Made by a program: the position numbers and the translations under genes
Part shown: positions 1-8,636 of the stretch, piece after piece
Position numbering within the stretch: the stretch's first letter is position 1
Layout: each line of letters begins with the position of its first letter
Assembly: GCA_002484335.1 (NCBI GenBank)
Contig: DLJQ01000012.1
Coordinates: 40,282 to 104,281, forward strand
From: Flavobacteriales bacterium UBA7612
Lineage (GTDB): Bacteria; Bacteroidota; Bacteroidia; Flavobacteriales; Weeksellaceae
Reading direction: 5' to 3'
DNA length: 64,000 bases
Notes under the pieces: model-generated
Database searches by the model: none
What the model saw: the letters and a program-made list of their open reading frames with translations, nothing else
What the model was told of the DNA's origin: nothing

Positions 1-1299
1 TTCACCTCTGTATTCTACAACTAAAAATTGATTCATCCATTGAATAACTTCAAATTTATCTGGTTGTATTTCTTCTGATTCAAATAACTGATGAGCATGA
101 TTATTCTCAATTTCTAGTTCTACAGCATCATTATAAAAATCAAAGTTAGCCTTTATATCCGAAGGTTTTGGTGCTCTTGATTGATGATGTTCAAAAGGAT
201 TAAAACTAGAATCAACAGAAATTTCTGGCATTTTAATTTCATCTTCTTCAGAAGCAGAAGGTATAAAAGCCCAGTTAGGATCTTGTTCAAAATCCAAAGA
301 TGGAGTTACATTAAACTGTCCTAAAGCATGTTTTACAGCTGCTCTTAAAATCGTAAAAATTAATGCTTCATCTTCAAACTTTATTTCTGTTTTTGTTGGA
401 TGAATATTAATATCAATTTTAGAAGGATCTATATCCAAATACAAAAAATAAGACGGATTATAACCTGAAGGCAACAAACTTTCGAATGCATTAACAATTG
501 CATTATGTAAGTATCCACTTTTTATAAAGCGATTATTGACAAAGAAAAACTGTTCTCCTCTTGATTTTTTTGCTGCATCAGGTTTACCAACAAATCCTTT
601 TATTTTTACAATCTCAGTATCTTCTTCAACAGATATAATTTGTGAACTCAGTTTTTTACCAAAAATCTGAGAAATTCTTTGTTTTAAATTCCCAGCTTTA
701 AGATGATAAATTTCTGAATCATTATGATGTAAAAAGAAACTAATGTTTTCATGAGCCATTGCTACTCGTTGAAATTCATCTTGAATATGACGAAATTCTA
801 CTTGATTCGATTTCAAAAAATTTCTTCGAGCTGGAACATTAAAAAATAAATTTTTAACAGAAATAGAAGTTCCTATAGGACAAACAACAGGATCTTGACC
901 TTTAACTTCTCCACCTTCTATTATTAATTGTGTTCCTACTTCATTATCTTCTTTTCTTGTTTTAGTTTCTATCTGAGCTACTGCAGCAATAGATGCTAAA
1001 GCCTCTCCACGAAAACCTTTAGTATGAATATTATATATATCTTCTGTCGTTCTAATTTTAGAAGTTGCATGACGTTCAAATGCCATTCTGGTATCTGTAA
1101 CGCTCATCCCACAACCATTATCAATTACTTGAACTAGGCTTCTACCAGCATCCTTTACTATAACTTGGATAGAAGTTGCACCAGAATCCACTGCATTTTC
1201 AATCAACTCTTTTATCACAGAAGCAGGTCTTTGAACAACTTCACCTGCAGCGATTTGATTAGCTACATGATCTGGTAATAATTGGATAATATCAGTCAT
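1..1299 (-). CDS. mutL: DNA mismatch repair protein MutL (3' end cut by window edge)
   Basis: MutL couples MutS mismatch recognition to downstream repair. The visible 433 codons start at the ATG at 1299-1297 and run off the left edge with no stop. The N-terminal GHL ATPase domain is clear: KELIENAVDSG (E31 as likely general base, N35 for Mg/ATP), DNGCGM and GFRGEAL. The transducer domain follows to about residue 330, then an acidic linker and the first residues of the C-terminal dimerisation domain (NQFLVVEYRG). The rest of that domain, which carries the endonuclease motif in many bacteria, lies outside the window. It is transcribed away from the neighbouring genes. Identity is secure; only completeness is limited. 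Confidence 0.95.
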   Translation of the reverse strand, partial: MTDIIQLLPDHVANQIAAGEVVQRPASVIKELIENAVDSGATSIQVIVKDAGRSLVQVIDNGCGMSVTDTRMAFERHATSKIRTTEDIYNIHTKGFRGEALASIAAVAQIETKTRKEDNEVGTQLIIEGGEVKGQDPVVCPIGTSISVKNLFFNVPARRNFLKSNQVEFRHIQDEFQRVAMAHENISFFLHHNDSEIYHLKAGNLKQRISQIFGKKLSSQIISVEEDTEIVKIKGFVGKPDAAKKSRGEQFFFVNNRFIKSGYLHNAIVNAFESLLPSGYNPSYFLYLDIDPSKIDINIHPTKTEIKFEDEALIFTILRAAVKHALGQFNVTPSLDFEQDPNWAFIPSASEEDEIKMPEISVDSSFNPFEHHQSRAPKPSDIKANFDFYNDAVELEIENNHAHQLFESEEIQPDKFEVIQWMNQFLVVEYRGE

Positions 1300-1432
1300 T
1301 TTTTAGTATAAATTGATTTATATTTTTGATTATTTTTTAACCAAACGATACAAATATACAAAGAAATCTCCCTTTTTTAATTATTCTAAAGAAGGGAAAT
1401 TATCAACAAAAATTATAAGTTTTTCTTAAAGA

Positions 1433-2932
1433 TTAATCATTTTTTAAAATTGATTTAACTTCTTCAAACTCTTGATCTATTTGTTTATTTGATTTTTGTG
1501 TCAATAAAGATACTATTACAATTGCAATAATTGATGATACAAAACCAGGAATAATCTCGTACCAATCTTTATATGGATGATTTGTATACACCCATAATAA
1601 AACAACTATACCACCTGTTAACATACCTGCTAAAGCACCTTGCCAAGATGTCTTTTTCCAGAATAAAGAAAATATAATTATTGGACCAAAAGCTGCTCCA
1701 AAACCTGCCCAAGCATTCCCAACTAAATTAAGAATAGAATCATTTGGATTTAAAGATAATAAAACTGCAACTATCGCTACAATCAAAACTGATAATCGAC
1801 TAACAATCAACAGCTGTTTATCAGTAGCTTTCTTATTTAAAAAAGCTTTATAAATATCTTCCGTTAAAGAACTTGATGTAACCAAAAGTTGAGATGAAAT
1901 AGTACTCATTACAGCAGCTAATATTGCAGATAATAAAAAGCCACCAATTAATGGATGAAATAATATTCTTGAGAAATAAATAAAAACTGTTTCAGCTTCT
2001 GTTTTAGAATGATCAAAAATATTCATTGTTGAATGATCAAATTTTAATAGATAAGCAATTCCTATTAATCCTACTAATAAAGCTCCACCAACAGTAAAAA
2101 TCATCCAAGTAATTCCAATATTTTTTGCTTTTTTAAGATCCGAAACTTTATCAATTGCCATAAAACGAACTAAAATATGCGGTTGCCCACAATATCCTAA
2201 TCCCCAAGCCATCAAAGAAATTATACTAACTGTTGTTGTTCCTCTAAATAGATCTAAATAATTTGTGCCTTTTTGATTGATTAAGGAAACTGTTTCTCCA
2301 ACTCCTCCTATTTCTGATACAGCAACTATTGGAACAATAACTAATGCTAAAACCATAATTGTTCCTTGCACAAAATCTGTTAAACTAACAGCAAGAAAAC
2401 CTCCAAGAAAAGTATAAAAAACAACAACTAAACTTGTTACTAATAATCCAGTCATATAATCTAAACCAAAAGCAGATTCAAATAGTTTTCCACCAGAAAC
2501 CATTCCTGTAGAAGTATATAATGTAAAAAATATTAAAATTAATATAGATGAAACTATTCGAAGTAAACGAGTTTTATCTTTGAAACGATTCTCGAAGAAT
2601 ACAGGTAAAGTAATCGAGTTTTGAGCTACTTCTGTATATGCTCGTAATCGAGGTGCAACAAATACATAATTTAGATAACAACCTAATGTTAATCCTATTG
2701 CAATCCAAGCACTAGAAAGTCCTGTAAAATACATTGCCCCAGGCAATCCCATTAATAACCAACCACTCATATCTGCAGCTCCGGCAGAAAGCGCTGTTAC
2801 AGCAGCTCCCATTTTTCTACCTCCAATTAGAAAACCTTCAGAGTCATTTGTAGACTTCCTGTAAGAGTAAATTCCAATTCCTATCATCATCAATAAATAA
2901 CCTCCGATAGAAATATATTCGTAAATATTCAT
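1433..2932 (-). CDS. putP: Sodium/proline symporter (SLC5 family)
   Basis: An integral inner-membrane Na+-coupled transporter of 499 residues, close to the 502 of E. coli PutP. Many hydrophobic segments span the whole length. The second membrane helix carries GAADMSGW with D54 and S56, matching the Na+/proline-site D55/S57 of E. coli PutP. The eighth-helix region has the serine-rich STISSQLLVTSS stretch typical of the family. Substrate is inferred as proline from overall resemblance, but related SLC5 carriers exist. It stands alone, with mutL downstream and the DUF255 gene divergent. No proline catabolic gene lies nearby. Confidence 0.88.
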   Translation of the reverse strand: MNIYEYISIGGYLLMMIGIGIYSYRKSTNDSEGFLIGGRKMGAAVTALSAGAADMSGWLLMGLPGAMYFTGLSSAWIAIGLTLGCYLNYVFVAPRLRAYTEVAQNSITLPVFFENRFKDKTRLLRIVSSILILIFFTLYTSTGMVSGGKLFESAFGLDYMTGLLVTSLVVVFYTFLGGFLAVSLTDFVQGTIMVLALVIVPIVAVSEIGGVGETVSLINQKGTNYLDLFRGTTTVSIISLMAWGLGYCGQPHILVRFMAIDKVSDLKKAKNIGITWMIFTVGGALLVGLIGIAYLLKFDHSTMNIFDHSKTEAETVFIYFSRILFHPLIGGFLLSAILAAVMSTISSQLLVTSSSLTEDIYKAFLNKKATDKQLLIVSRLSVLIVAIVAVLLSLNPNDSILNLVGNAWAGFGAAFGPIIIFSLFWKKTSWQGALAGMLTGGIVVLLWVYTNHPYKDWYEIIPGFVSSIIAIVIVSLLTQKSNKQIDQEFEEVKSILKND

Positions 2933-3010
2933 ATTATAGTATTTTTACTAAAAATATAATTTTTAATCCACAATAAATTAAACGAAATTTATTTTTCTAA
3001 AAAACTAAAA

Positions 3011-5017
3011 GTGAATTACAAACAAAATAATTTAAAAACAGTAACAAGCCCATATTTACAACAACACAAAAATAATCCTGTATGGTGGCAAAGTTGGAGC
3101 GATGAAGTAATAGAATATGCTAAACAAGAAAATAAACCTTTATTAATTTCTATTGGTTATTCGGCTTGTCATTGGTGCCATGTAATGGAAAAACAATCTT
3201 TTGAAGTTGATGAAGTTGCGGAAATAATGAATAATTATTTCGTTTGTATAAAAATAGATAGAGAAGAACGACCGGATTTAGATGCTTTATATATGAATGT
3301 TGTACAACTCATTCATCAATCTGGAGGTTGGCCTCTAAATGTTTTTGCTTTACCGGATGGAAAACCATTTTATGGTGGAACTTATTTTCCTAAAGAACAA
3401 TGGATAGAATTATTGGATAATATTCAACAAATGTATCATAACAATCAACCTAAAACAATGGAATATGTAGATTCTATAGCAAATGGTTTGAACGAAATGG
3501 AAAAAATTGAATTAAAAAATGATTCTAATTTTTCTAAGAATAAGATTAAAGATACATTTTCATTCTGGAAACAACAATTTGATGATGAATGGGGAGGATT
3601 TAACCGTGCTCCAAAATTTATGTTACCAAATGCTTGGCAAACTATTTTACGTTATGGATTACAAAATAAAGACGAAAATTGTTTAATACAAACTAAAATA
3701 ACTTTAGATAGAATGGCTTTTGGAGGAATATACGACCAGATAAAAGGTGGATTTTCTCGTTATTCTGTAGATGCTTATTGGAAAGTTCCTCATTTTGAAA
3801 AAATGCTTTACGATAATGGTCAATTACTTTCTTTATATGCAAATGGATATAAAATTTTTGGCGAAAAAGAATATAAAAATATTATTGATGAAACAGTAAA
3901 TTGGTTAAAAGATGAAATGCTTTCGCCTGAAAATGCTTTTTATGCTGCAATTGACGCAGATTCCGAAGGGGAAGAAGGTAAATATTATGTTTGGACAAGC
4001 AATGAATTAGAAAATGTACTAAAAGAAGAATATGATTTATTTTCTAAGTACTATAATGTAAATGCTTTTGGAGAATGGGAAAATTCTAAAAACATTTTAA
4101 TACGATTAACTGATGATGAAGATTTCTGTAAAGCAAATAATATTTCTATTGAAAATTTAAATTCTAAAATTAAACATTGGAAACAAGAATTAAATAATGT
4201 ACGAAATCAAAGAATAAAACCTCATCGGGATGAAAAAATTCTTACATGTTGGAATTCTATTACTATTATTGGTTTATGTGATGCTTATCAAGCTATAGAG
4301 AACACAACTTATTTAGATTTGGCTGAAAATTGTATGAATTTCATTTTAGAAAATCAATGGAATGGAGAAATTCTTTTCAGAAATTACAAAGATAGACAAA
4401 CAACTATTCCTGGATTTCTTGATGATTATACTTTAACTGTAGAAGCTTTAATAAAATTATACGAAACAACAACTAAAATTAATTATATTGAAACTGCAGA
4501 AATAATTACAAAAGAAATATTTAATCAGTTTTATAATTATAAAAATAAAATGTTTGCCTATAAGTCTCATTATGACACACCATTAGTCAATGAAACTTTT
4601 GAAATTTATGATAATGTTATTTCATCTTCAAATTCTATTATGGCGAATAATTTATTCCGATTGGGTAAAATTTTAAACAATGATGAATATATAAAACATG
4701 CGAAACAAATGTTAATGAATATTGATGATAAAATAGAAAATCATCCAAGTGGTTTTGCTAATTGGATTAACTTATATTTAAATTTCACTTTTCCATTTAA
4801 AGAAATTGTTGTCGTTGGAAACGAAAATAAAGATTACATAAAAAAAATACAAAATAATTATATTCCTAATGCTATATTTATAGGTAGTAAAAAAGAAGAT
4901 TTAGAATTAACAAAAAATAGATTAATAGATGGTAAAACATCAATCTATATTTGTGAAAATAATACCTGTAAACTTCCTCTTTACACAATAGAAGACGCTT
5001 ATAAATACTTACAATGA
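3011..5017 (+). CDS. Thioredoxin-like DUF255 protein (YyaL/SPATA20 family)
   Basis: A 668-residue cytoplasmic protein with an N-terminal thioredoxin fold holding the family signature CHWCHVM near residue 52, followed by the conserved REERPDLD and GGWPLNVF segments and a large C-terminal alpha/alpha-barrel part. This matches the YyaL/SPATA20 family (usually 600-700 residues), whose biochemical role is not established. The start is a GTG at 3011; no ATG lies closer to the conserved TSPYLQQH beginning. The stop overlaps the next gene by four bases (ATGA), so the two are probably co-transcribed. Confidence 0.88.
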   Translation: MNYKQNNLKTVTSPYLQQHKNNPVWWQSWSDEVIEYAKQENKPLLISIGYSACHWCHVMEKQSFEVDEVAEIMNNYFVCIKIDREERPDLDALYMNVVQLIHQSGGWPLNVFALPDGKPFYGGTYFPKEQWIELLDNIQQMYHNNQPKTMEYVDSIANGLNEMEKIELKNDSNFSKNKIKDTFSFWKQQFDDEWGGFNRAPKFMLPNAWQTILRYGLQNKDENCLIQTKITLDRMAFGGIYDQIKGGFSRYSVDAYWKVPHFEKMLYDNGQLLSLYANGYKIFGEKEYKNIIDETVNWLKDEMLSPENAFYAAIDADSEGEEGKYYVWTSNELENVLKEEYDLFSKYYNVNAFGEWENSKNILIRLTDDEDFCKANNISIENLNSKIKHWKQELNNVRNQRIKPHRDEKILTCWNSITIIGLCDAYQAIENTTYLDLAENCMNFILENQWNGEILFRNYKDRQTTIPGFLDDYTLTVEALIKLYETTTKINYIETAEIITKEIFNQFYNYKNKMFAYKSHYDTPLVNETFEIYDNVISSSNSIMANNLFRLGKILNNDEYIKHAKQMLMNIDDKIENHPSGFANWINLYLNFTFPFKEIVVVGNENKDYIKKIQNNYIPNAIFIGSKKEDLELTKNRLIDGKTSIYICENNTCKLPLYTIEDAYKYLQ

Positions 5018-6381
5018 GTAGATTAAATTGGACAAATGATAAAATAATTTCTAGACTGCAAAACAATAAGTCTACTAAAACTCGTTGGGAAAATATTAAA
5101 ATATTAAGAACACGTCCAAGTAGAGATTTATTCAAAAAATGTGAAGAATTAATAAAATCTAATAATTACAAAGATAAGCTTATTGGAATTGATATTTTAG
5201 CTCAATTAGGCATTCCTCCAAGACCTTTTATCCAAAAAACATTAAAAATTTACTTTGATATATTAAAAACAGAAACAAACCCTTACATCATTAAGTCTAC
5301 GCTTTATGGTATTAGTCATAACAACGATAATCTTACTAATACTCAAATAAAAAAAATATGTGATTTTCAAAATACCAATAACTATATTATAAAAGAAGGA
5401 CTCGTACATGCATTAGGTTTTATTGAAAATTTAGAATCTATTAATATTTTAATTAAACTAACTAAAGATAAATCAAATTATATCAGAAATTGGGCGACCT
5501 TTTTTATAGGACAATCTGAAATAGATAATTCTATTATTAGAGAAACTTTATGGAATCGTATTAAAGATAAACATCAAGAAACAAGATTTGAAGCCATTTG
5601 TGGTTTGGCCATTAGAAATGAACAAAATATAATAAAAATTATAAAAGATGAGCTTTTGAAAGATGATTATTCAAGCCTAATTTTTGAAGCTATTTTAGAA
5701 ACAAAGAATTTAGATTTTTTACCTATATTAAAAGAACAATTTTCTAAAATAGAAAATGACTCTGAAATAAATGAAAGTTGGAAAAACGAATTGAAAGATT
5801 GCATTAAAAATTTAACAGAAATAAAAATGATGAAAACACGTTGCGCTTGGGTGAATAAAGACCAATTATACATTGATTATCATGATAATGAATGGGGAAA
5901 ACCAACAAAAGATGATAAAACTTTATTTGAATTTTTAGTTTTAGAATCATTTCAAGCTGGATTGAGTTGGTATACAATTCTTAAAAAAAGAGAAGCTTTT
6001 AGAGAAGCATTTGATAATTTTGACGTAAAAAAAGTAGCCGATTATAATGAAGATAAAATAAATAAACTACTAGAAAACGAAGGAATTATAAGACATAGAG
6101 GAAAAATAGTAGCTGCTATAAATAATGCAAAATTATTTATTGCTATTCAAAAAGAATTTGGTTCTTTTTCGAATTTTATATGGAATTATGTAAATAATGA
6201 ACCTATAGAAAACAATTGGGATTCTATAAAAGATGTCCCCGCAACAACTATTATTTCCGACCAAATTGCAAAAGATTTAAAAAAACGAGGATTCAAGTTT
6301 TTTGGTTCTACAACAATATACGCTTATATGCAGGCAGTTGGAATAGTAAATGACCATACAAATGATTGTTTTTGTAAGTAG
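5014..6381 (+). CDS. HEAT-repeat domain fused to DNA-3-methyladenine glycosylase I (Tag)
   Basis: Residues 1 to about 270 are helical repeats of HEAT type (for example the NYIRNWATFFIGQ segment). Residues 272-455 are a complete Tag domain, which removes 3-methyladenine from alkylated DNA. The Tag zinc ligands are present: C277 and H290 (in YHDNEWG) and H448/C452 (NDHTNDC). The substrate-pocket stretch FQAGLSW is also intact. E. coli Tag is about 187 residues, so the front half is an addition. An in-frame ATGATG at 5827 could start a free Tag protein, but there is no stop in between. It overlaps the DUF255 gene by ATGA. The fusion is seen directly; whether the cell makes one or two products is open. 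Confidence 0.85.
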   Translation: MSRLNWTNDKIISRLQNNKSTKTRWENIKILRTRPSRDLFKKCEELIKSNNYKDKLIGIDILAQLGIPPRPFIQKTLKIYFDILKTETNPYIIKSTLYGISHNNDNLTNTQIKKICDFQNTNNYIIKEGLVHALGFIENLESINILIKLTKDKSNYIRNWATFFIGQSEIDNSIIRETLWNRIKDKHQETRFEAICGLAIRNEQNIIKIIKDELLKDDYSSLIFEAILETKNLDFLPILKEQFSKIENDSEINESWKNELKDCIKNLTEIKMMKTRCAWVNKDQLYIDYHDNEWGKPTKDDKTLFEFLVLESFQAGLSWYTILKKREAFREAFDNFDVKKVADYNEDKINKLLENEGIIRHRGKIVAAINNAKLFIAIQKEFGSFSNFIWNYVNNEPIENNWDSIKDVPATTIISDQIAKDLKKRGFKFFGSTTIYAYMQAVGIVNDHTNDCFCK

Positions 6382-6413
6382 TTTTTTTAGTTTTTTTTTC
6401 ACTTAAACTTTTG

Positions 6414-6421
6414 CATCTTTG
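6414..6421 (+). promoter_or_regulatory. Possible Bacteroidota -7 element before the EamA gene
   Basis: CATCTTTG, one base off the Bacteroidota consensus TAnnTTTG, lies 14 bases before the ATG at 6436. The -33 region is only a T-rich tract, so support is weak. It would give the transporter its own transcript after the glycosylase gene. Confidence 0.3.
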
Positions 6422-6435
6422 CTGAAAATTAACAC

Positions 6436-7332
6436 ATGAAAATAGAGTTTAAATATTGGGTAATTCTTGGGATTTTAGCACTGACTTGGGGAAGTTCTTT
6501 TATTCTTATAAAACAAGGATTAGTTTCTTATACTCCATACCAAGTAGGAGCATTACGCTTATCTATTGCAGGTACTGTTTTGGCTATATGGGGAATTCCT
6601 AGTTTATTTAAAATTCCTAAAAATAAATTGAAATACGTTGCTTTAGCTGGATTTTGTGGAAATTTTATTCCCATGTTTTTATTCCCAATGGCTCAAACAC
6701 ATGTTTCTAGCTCTATGGCTGGAATATTAGACTCATTGGTTCCCTTATTTATTTTATTATTTGGTGCATTATTTTTCAATATAAGAGGAACTCAAAATCA
6801 AATTATTGGTGCATTGATTGGATTTTTTGGAGCTGTATTATTAATTAGTGGTGATGGTTTTTCTGGAGAAAATAGTATTCCTCATTGTTTACTAATTGTT
6901 CTTGCAACAGCTTTGTATGGAATGAATAGTTTAATTTTGACTCGCTATTTAAATGATGTTCCATCATTCCAGTTATCATCTGCCTTATTTACTATTTGGC
7001 TTTTACCAGCAATTATTATATTATTCTTTTCAGGTTTTTTTGAAACATTTGAAGGGACTAGTCAACAATTAAAAAGTCTTGGTTTTGTCGCTATATTAGG
7101 ATTAGTAGGAACCGCATTAGCTATGATTTTATTTTATAAATTAATTCAAGCCACAGGAACTATTTTTTCTTCTATGGTAACTTATTTAATGCCTATTATC
7201 TCTGTTTTTTGGGGATTTATGGTTGGAGAAAAAATAACATGGATGCATTTAGTTGGTTTTATAATGATTCTATCTGGTGTGTTTTTAGCTCAGAAGACGA
7301 GTAAAAGTAAACAACGAGAAATTCTACAATAA
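6436..7332 (+). CDS. EamA/DMT-family transporter
   Basis: A 298-residue membrane protein with about ten hydrophobic helices in two EamA halves. The first helix carries the family phrase ALTWGSSFILIKQGL, and the second half ends with the GEKITWMHLVGFIMILSGVFL type repeat. DMT carriers of this size are usually exporters of amino acids or metabolites, but no substrate can be assigned. It lies convergent to the sirtuin gene, with a family A repeat between them. Confidence 0.85.
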   Translation: MKIEFKYWVILGILALTWGSSFILIKQGLVSYTPYQVGALRLSIAGTVLAIWGIPSLFKIPKNKLKYVALAGFCGNFIPMFLFPMAQTHVSSSMAGILDSLVPLFILLFGALFFNIRGTQNQIIGALIGFFGAVLLISGDGFSGENSIPHCLLIVLATALYGMNSLILTRYLNDVPSFQLSSALFTIWLLPAIIILFFSGFFETFEGTSQQLKSLGFVAILGLVGTALAMILFYKLIQATGTIFSSMVTYLMPIISVFWGFMVGEKITWMHLVGFIMILSGVFLAQKTSKSKQREILQ

Positions 7333-7336
7333 AAAC

Positions 7337-7446
7337 GCAATAACGATTGTAATGTAAATCCTTTTCTGATTGGATTCTTATAAAAAAGAATAAAACCAAT
7401 CAGAAAAGATTGCAATGAAAAGCGTGCCCGAAGGGATTGCCCAAAA
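7337..7446 (+). repeat. Family A interspersed repeat, copy 1
   Basis: Begins with GCAATAACGATTG and ends with GGGATTGCCCAAA. The centre contains a perfect stem, TTTTCTGATTGG against CCAATCAGAAAA. It shares outer blocks with the copies at 39469, 46139, 48251 (reverse), 59467 (reverse) and 60815. It sits between two convergent gene ends and may also stop transcription. Confidence 0.75.
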
Positions 7447-7447
7447 A

Positions 7448-8122
7448 TTATAGTCCCAATATTTTTTTTATATCATCTATAGCTTCTGTTGCTTTTTTCT
7501 TGATATGAATTATGGAATTAGACTGAAATGAATCATTTGGGTCAATATATATAATTTGTATATTATTTTTAACATAATCAATAAGTGATGCTGCTGGATA
7601 AACTTTCATAGAAGTCCCTATAACAAGTAGTATATCTGCTGTTTTTACTTCTTTTATTGCATTATCCATCATAGGTACCATTTCACCAAACCAAACGATA
7701 TGTGGTCGTAATTGACTTCCATCTTCTGCTAAATCTCCTATTTTTATATCTTTATTCCAATTTATAATCATATTCTCATTTCGCTCGCTTCTTGCCTTTC
7801 GTAATTCTCCATGTAAATGAATGAGATGAGATGATTCTGCTCTTTCATGTAAATCATCAACATTCTGAGTGATAATAGTTACATTAAAATTTTGTTCTAA
7901 TTCTTTTAAAAATAAGTGAGCTTTATTTGGATGAACTTCAAATAATTGTTGACGCCTTTTGTTGTAAAAATCTTGAACTAATTGTGGATTTTTATTATAA
8001 CCAGATACTGACGCAACTTCCATAATATCATGATTCTCCCATAAACCATTTGAATCTCGAAATGTAGAAATTCCACTTTCTGCACTAATCCCAGCACCAG
8101 TTAGAACAACAATTTTTTTCAT
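7448..8122 (-). CDS. cobB: Class III sirtuin, NAD-dependent protein deacylase
   Basis: A 224-residue sirtuin that removes acyl groups from lysine with NAD+. The NAD fold shows GAGISAESGI at residues 9-18, TQNVDDLH at 85-92 and catalytic H104 in LHGE. Y53 and R56 (FYNKRR) match the Tyr-x-x-Arg pair that SIRT5 and E. coli CobB use to bind succinyl or malonyl groups, so desuccinylation/demalonylation is a fair inference. The protein contains no cysteine at all, so the usual four-Cys zinc site is absent; the region after H104 is short and polar instead. It lies downstream of a strong hairpin that separates it from the fad region. Confidence 0.9.
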   Translation of the reverse strand: MKKIVVLTGAGISAESGISTFRDSNGLWENHDIMEVASVSGYNKNPQLVQDFYNKRRQQLFEVHPNKAHLFLKELEQNFNVTIITQNVDDLHERAESSHLIHLHGELRKARSERNENMIINWNKDIKIGDLAEDGSQLRPHIVWFGEMVPMMDNAIKEVKTADILLVIGTSMKVYPAASLIDYVKNNIQIIYIDPNDSFQSNSIIHIKKKATEAIDDIKKILGL

Positions 8123-8154
8123 AATTTATTATTAAATATCTAAAAATAGAATAA

Positions 8155-8187
8155 AAAATGCATATCAATTTATTTGATATGCATTTT
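8155..8187 (-). terminator. Strong hairpin upstream of the sirtuin gene
   Basis: A perfect 14-bp stem (arms 8155-8168 and 8174-8187, loop of five). Read on the minus strand it is followed by a T-rich run, as expected for a Rho-independent terminator ending the transcript of the small ORF or fad operon before the sirtuin. Confidence 0.6.
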
Positions 8188-8267
8188 ACAAATAACTACT
8201 TAATTAACAAATATTTAAAACTTTTACAAAAAACACAAATTATTTTTTATAATTTACTATTATCAAA

Positions 8268-8387
8268 TTACTTGAAATTCTTCCAAGTATCTTGTTTTAA
8301 CTTTTTCAACTCATCCAATTTTACTAGACACATTATACTAAATGTTATAAACATTGTGAACGTTAGAATTGCTGCATTAATAATCAT
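8268..8387 (-). CDS. Possible small single-span membrane protein (39 aa)
   Basis: A 39-codon frame from ATG (8387-8385) to TAA (8270-8268). It has a hydrophobic segment at about residues 4-22 (AAILTFTMFITFSIMCLV) followed by a lysine-rich tail ending KQDTWKNFK. This is the layout of a small inner-membrane protein with a cytoplasmic tail. The spacing before the start is AT-rich, as for other genes here. It is followed directly by the 8155-8187 hairpin. There is no recognised family. The coding call rests only on composition, context and topology, so it may be chance. Confidence 0.35.
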   Translation of the reverse strand: MIINAAILTFTMFITFSIMCLVKLDELKKLKQDTWKNFK

Positions 8388-8487
8388 AATAGTATTTTTT
8401 AAGGGGTTAAATACATTGATATAAATTTACATATAATTAAAACATTATCACTCACTAGAATAACATAACCTGCTTATTTTTAATGAA

Positions 8488-8518
8488 TAAAAAAAACCTT
8501 AGCTGAAACAACTAAGGT
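8488..8518 (-). terminator. Terminator of the fad operon
   Basis: On the minus strand, stem ACCTTAG/CTAAGGT (8496-8502 with 8512-8518) with a nine-base loop is followed by a T run (A run at 8488-8496 on plus). It lies about 120 bases after the stop of the acyl-CoA dehydrogenase gene. Confidence 0.7.
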
Positions 8519-8529
8519 CTTTCTCTCTA

Positions 8530-8589
8530 CTAAAACTTTAAGTACCATGAAAACTCCACTAATTTGTAAATTAGTACTTTTAATATTAG
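8530..8589. other. Palindrome-rich spacer, possible structured RNA
   Basis: Between the fad stop and its terminator lies an 18-bp palindrome, ACTAATTT-GT-AAATTAGT (8558-8575). Imperfect longer arms (8530-8545 against 8574-8589) compete with it for pairing. The wider gap 8388-8636 holds no other gene that I can support. Confidence 0.35.
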
Positions 8590-8636
8590 TTAAACAAATA
8601 ATATACCAAACTACAAATCAATGAATTAAATATTAT

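Noticed and set aside
4878..5135. Minus-strand frame across the DUF255/Tag junction
   Set aside because: Leucine/tyrosine-rich antisense shadow of two well supported genes.
8158..8424. 88-codon plus-strand frame
   Set aside because: It starts inside a perfect hairpin, has a Phe/Leu/Asn/Ile-rich composition without a domain, and the opposite strand gives a better small membrane ORF.
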